From a virus: DNA of 33,103 bases. The notes under the pieces are model-generated. The model was not told the DNA's origin, ran no database searches, and worked only from the letters and a program-made list of their open reading frames with translations. The DNA is taken from positions 1 to 33,103 of IMG/VR virus record IMGVR_UViG_3300030109_000565, one strand, 5' to 3'. Below, piece after piece: positions 30,369-33,103 of this stretch; position 1 is the stretch's first letter; every line of letters starts with the position of its first letter. Made by a program: the position numbers and the translations under genes.

Positions 30369-30503
30369 ATGCCTATGGGAAAAGGAACTTACGGAAGTAA
30401 AAAAGGAAGACCACCAGCAAAAAATGGTGCTAAGAAACTAACAGCAAGTCAGAAGAAGTTACCTGCTTCTTTGCAAAAAAAGATTATGGCAAGTAAAAAG
30501 TAA
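30369..30503 (+). CDS. Tiny basic protein, 44 residues
   Basis: Starts with ATG 30369 behind AAAGGAGATT. It is Lys/Gly/Pro-rich (MPMGKGTYGSKKGRPPAKNG, then KLPASLQKKIMASKK). The GTYGSKKGRP start is known from small marine phage proteins. Its TAA overlaps the following ATG (TAATG). Function is unknown; the charge would allow DNA binding. Confidence 0.68.
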   Translation: MPMGKGTYGSKKGRPPAKNGAKKLTASQKKLPASLQKKIMASKK

Positions 30504-30697
30504 TGGCTTGGCTTCATAAGTTATCTAAAGAAGATAGAAATATATTAAGAATTGTTGTAAAGAATGTTCACATGAAACACTTTCCAAAAGATTTTATTAC
30601 TGACTATGAAGCCGATAAGTTAATCTCTTCTCTAGCCCCTTCTACTTTAGAGAGGCTAGAGAAAATAGGTAAGGACTATAAGGTTGATAGAATTTAA
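30503..30697 (+). CDS. Small protein before the large terminase, 64 residues
   Basis: Starts in a TAATG overlap. It is helical and amphipathic: MAWLHKLSKEDRNILRIVVK, FPKDFITDYEADKLISSL and APSTLERLEKIGKDYKVDRI. It overlaps the large terminase start by 14 bases and may therefore control terminase translation. Homologous small proteins precede terL in related phages as far as I recall. No known domain. Confidence 0.7.
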   Translation: MAWLHKLSKEDRNILRIVVKNVHMKHFPKDFITDYEADKLISSLAPSTLERLEKIGKDYKVDRI

Positions 30698-32201
30698 GTA
30701 CAAGCCTGATGGTCAGGTACTTAAAGACTTTATGAAAGACAATACATTCTTTCGTGGCATAAGAGGGCCAGTTGGTAGTGGTAAGTCTGTTGGATGTTGT
30801 GTAGAAATATTTAGAAGAGCATTAGAGCAAGCTCCTAATAAAGAAGGAATACGCAAAAGCAGATGGGCTATTATCCGTAATACTAATCCTCAGTTAAGAA
30901 CAACTACTATTAAAACTTGGCTTGATTGGTTTCCCGAAGAAGATTGGGGAAAGTTCATGTGGTCTGTGCCATTTACGCATCACATAAAAAAAGGGGATTT
31001 AGATATTGAGGTTCTCTTCTTAGCCCTTGATAGGCCAGAGGATGTAAAGAAACTTTTGTCTTTAGAGCTAACAGGCATATGGGTTAATGAAGCAAGGGAA
31101 ATACCTAAGAGTATTATTGATGCGTGTACTATGCGTGTTGGAAGATTCCCTTCTATGAGAGAAGGTGGGCCTACTTGGTCTGGTCTTATCTGTGATACAA
31201 ATGCACCAGAGGAAGATCACTGGTGGCCTATTATGTCTGGTGAAGTTCCTATACCAGATCATATTCCTGTAGACCAAGCAAGGATGTTAGTGAAGCCTGA
31301 CAACTGGAGCTTTTATTCTCAGCCCCCAGCAATGGAAGAAAAGCTAACTGATGAAGGTGCAGTAGATAAATATGTTGAAAGTAAAAAGGCAGAGAACAAA
31401 AAGAATATGCTTGTAACTTACTATCCTAATTTAATAAGGGGTAAAACTAAAAGCTGGATAGATGTTTATGTAATGAATAGGCTTGGAACTATACAAGAAG
31501 GTAAACCTGTTTACCCACATTTTGTAACTGAAACTCATGTGGCTACAGAAGAAATACCTATTGCTGTAGGTATTCCATTGTACATTGGTGTTGACTTTGG
31601 ATTAACACCTGCCGCTGTATTTGGTCAAAAGGTTAGAGGAAGATGGTTAATACAATCAGAGATTGTTGCTATTGATATGGGTATAGTTCGGTTTTCAGAA
31701 TTACTACGACAAGAGATTGCAACTCGCTTTGGTAACTTGGATGTTTATATTTATGGTGATCCTGCTGGTGACTTTAGGGCACAAACAGATGAAAGCACAC
31801 CATTTCAAATATTAAGAGGTGCAGGACTGAAAGCAATGCCAGCACCAAGTAACAGTGTTGATCTAAGATTAGAGTCTGTTACTTCTCAGCTTAATAAAAT
31901 GTCTGACGGCAAGCCAGCTTTTTTAGTTGACCGAAGGTGTCCAAGTCTGATAAAGGGTTTTGAAGGTGGCTATGCTTATAAAAGAATACAAGCATCTGGA
32001 GAAAGATATGACGATAAACCAGAAAAGAATATGTATTCACACATACATGATGCTTTGCAGTATCTTCTTATTGGTGCAGGTGAAGGTAGGAGTCTTATGA
32101 ATAATCAAAAAATGGCTATGCCTTTTCAAGCTCGTACTGGATTTGATGTTTTTAAAAGAAGGTCAAACCCAGAGCGTAAATCTTTTTGGTCAAGGATGTA
32201 G
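30684..32201 (+). CDS. terL: Terminase large subunit (ATPase and nuclease)
   Basis: A 505-residue protein starting with TTG 30684, eight bases after AAGGA; the N-terminal residues (IEFKYKPDGQVLKDFMKDN) match family starts. The Walker A motif is GPVGSGKS (28-35), and the Walker B region is GIWVNEARE (about 131-139) with the catalytic Glu. The RNase H-like nuclease has Asp304 (GVDFGLTP), Asp359 (YGDPAGDF) and Asp456 (HIHDALQ). It pumps DNA into the procapsid through the portal and cuts the concatemer. The protein is of normal size and complete. Confidence 0.94.
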   Translation: MIEFKYKPDGQVLKDFMKDNTFFRGIRGPVGSGKSVGCCVEIFRRALEQAPNKEGIRKSRWAIIRNTNPQLRTTTIKTWLDWFPEEDWGKFMWSVPFTHHIKKGDLDIEVLFLALDRPEDVKKLLSLELTGIWVNEAREIPKSIIDACTMRVGRFPSMREGGPTWSGLICDTNAPEEDHWWPIMSGEVPIPDHIPVDQARMLVKPDNWSFYSQPPAMEEKLTDEGAVDKYVESKKAENKKNMLVTYYPNLIRGKTKSWIDVYVMNRLGTIQEGKPVYPHFVTETHVATEEIPIAVGIPLYIGVDFGLTPAAVFGQKVRGRWLIQSEIVAIDMGIVRFSELLRQEIATRFGNLDVYIYGDPAGDFRAQTDESTPFQILRGAGLKAMPAPSNSVDLRLESVTSQLNKMSDGKPAFLVDRRCPSLIKGFEGGYAYKRIQASGERYDDKPEKNMYSHIHDALQYLLIGAGEGRSLMNNQKMAMPFQARTGFDVFKRRSNPERKSFWSRM

Positions 32202-32203
32202 CA

Positions 32204-32635
32204 ATGTGTAAAAGAAGAAAAAATAAATCATCAACACCTGAGCAAAAAAGATTACAAGATCAAATAGCTCTTTTAAAACTGCAAATAGATGATGCAAAGT
32301 TTAGACAAGCTACAGCAGAAGCGGCAAGAGATGCAAGAATTGAAGATGCAATGGAAGGGGATCTTGGTGTAGTTAAAGATACAGAAACTGCTGCTATGTC
32401 TGGTATGACTTTAGATCAAAAGATTGAAGCATTAGGTGGAGGATCAAAAGCAATTTCTAAAGTACAGCAAGATGTTTTTTCAGAAGTTGAAGAACAGGCT
32501 GGAAAAGCAAAAGCTGAAATGAGAATAAGAAAAAGAGAACAATTAAATAAAAGAGTAATGCAAAGAAAAAGATCTGGTATGACAGGTAGGGCTTCACTTC
32601 TTACTGGCATGACAGGTGGAAAGGGTTATAGATAA
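32204..32635 (+). CDS. Small coiled-coil head protein before the portal
   Basis: A 143-residue protein from ATG 32204 behind AAGGATG. Residues about 15-45 form a coiled coil (KRLQDQIALLKLQIDDAKFR), the middle is Met/Gly-rich, and the C-terminus has RKREQLNKRVMQRKRSGMTG then RASLLTGMTGGKGYR. That ending is shared by small structural proteins of many podoviruses. Its TAA overlaps the portal ATG. It is probably a minor virion or assembly protein. Confidence 0.72.
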   Translation: MCKRRKNKSSTPEQKRLQDQIALLKLQIDDAKFRQATAEAARDARIEDAMEGDLGVVKDTETAAMSGMTLDQKIEALGGGSKAISKVQQDVFSEVEEQAGKAKAEMRIRKREQLNKRVMQRKRSGMTGRASLLTGMTGGKGYR

Positions 32636-33103
32636 TGGATATGATAAACCCTAATGTTGCTGATAGTAATTTAAAGTCTTTATTAAATCGTTATGAAAGA
32701 GCAACAGGAATTAAAGATCAGTTTAAAGATTTGTTTGAAGAATGTTATGAAGTTGCTTTTCCTCAACGCAGAGGGTTCTTTAGCCAAACAGTAGGAGAAA
32801 GAAGAGATGAAAAAATATTTGATGAAACTTGTGTCGTGGGTGTTCAGGAGTTCGCCTCCAGACTCCAGCAAGGACTCGTCCCCAATTTCGCAAGGTGGGC
32901 AGACTTCCAAGCAGGATCGGAAACCCCGAAAGAAGAAAAAGAAAGTATCAACAACGAGCTTGACGAAGTAACAGAATATGTTTTTGAAGTTCTGCAAAAT
33001 TCAAACTTTAGTCAGGAAATACATGAGTCCTTTATGGACTTGGCTGTGGGTACAGGAATACTAGGAGTTGAAGAAGGTAATGCTTTACATCCTATTAATT
33101 TTT
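32635..33103 (+). CDS. Portal (head-to-tail connector) protein, N-terminal part
   Basis: The first part of the portal gene that continues at base 1 of the window. ATG 32635 overlaps the previous stop (TAATG). The N-terminus (NLKSLLNRYERATGIKDQFK, then EVAFPQRRGFFSQTVGERRD, FDETCVVGVQEFASRLQQGL) is the classical start of the head-tail connector family, with the conserved region up to LVPNFARWADFQAG. Bases 33004-33103 duplicate the window start. From about 32831 to 32960 the codons are strikingly GC-rich and C-ending, unlike the rest of the gene. Confidence 0.92.
   Translation, partial: MDMINPNVADSNLKSLLNRYERATGIKDQFKDLFEECYEVAFPQRRGFFSQTVGERRDEKIFDETCVVGVQEFASRLQQGLVPNFARWADFQAGSETPKEEKESINNELDEVTEYVFEVLQNSNFSQEIHESFMDLAVGTGILGVEEGNALHPINF
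33004..33103. repeat. Terminal overlap with bases 1-100 (circular contig)
   Basis: These 100 bases equal window bases 1-100 except that base 33102 is T where base 99 is C. Joining at this overlap restores an unbroken portal gene. It is best read as the closing overlap of a circular assembly; a true terminal repeat inside a coding frame would be unlikely. Confidence 0.93.

Overview
The window is an essentially complete genome of a tailed double-stranded DNA phage with T7-like (podovirus) virion proteins. The last 100 bases (33004-33103) repeat the first 100 with one mismatch. The portal gene that starts at 32635 continues in frame at base 1. This is therefore a circular or circularly permuted contig of about 33,003 unique bases opened inside the portal gene. 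The DNA is AT-rich and the genes are tightly packed, often with ATGA or TAATG overlaps. Virion and lysis proteins match families common in marine podoviruses. The gene set, with no RNA polymerase and no DNA polymerase, reminds me of HTVC010P-type pelagiphages, but that placement is from memory and is not proven here.

Plus strand, late module (29036 through the join to 20605). It opens with the small terminase, then five small mostly basic proteins, the large terminase, a small head protein and the portal. After the join come a short head protein, scaffold, a gp13-like protein, major capsid protein and a small head or decoration protein. Tail tubular proteins A and B and three ejection (internal virion) proteins of 167, 940 and 1471 residues follow. 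Next is a cluster of tail-fibre and receptor-binding proteins, and last a lysis cassette (membrane protein, two holin-like proteins, GH24 lysozyme). A strong terminator ends the module at 20632-20678.

Minus strand, early module (28326 down to 20761). Genes of unknown function, a DUF932-like protein and two small CxxC proteins come first. They are followed by two helix-turn-helix proteins, an Hjc-like resolvase, a replication-initiator-like protein and a helicase-loader-like protein. A SleB-type cell-wall hydrolase, a YqaJ exonuclease, an Erf annealing protein and an SSB-like protein with a DDIPF tail complete it. A separate minus-strand terminator at 20681-20717 sits back to back with the late terminator. 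The phage seems to recruit the host replisome and to carry its own exonuclease-annealase-SSB-resolvase recombination set.

The most unusual parts are non-coding. The roughly 700 bases between the divergent modules (28327-29035) hold no credible gene. They can fold almost end to end into a large branched RNA with three-way junctions, a GNRA-capped hairpin, a possible pseudoknot and a switch-like alternative pairing, probably in the plus sense. A second non-coding stretch (26885-27180) carries nested inverted repeats and a G-tract. Several early genes start inside small hairpins that show the Shine-Dalgarno sequence in the loop. The tail tubular A gene has a Shine-Dalgarno separated from its AUG by a GC-rich hairpin.
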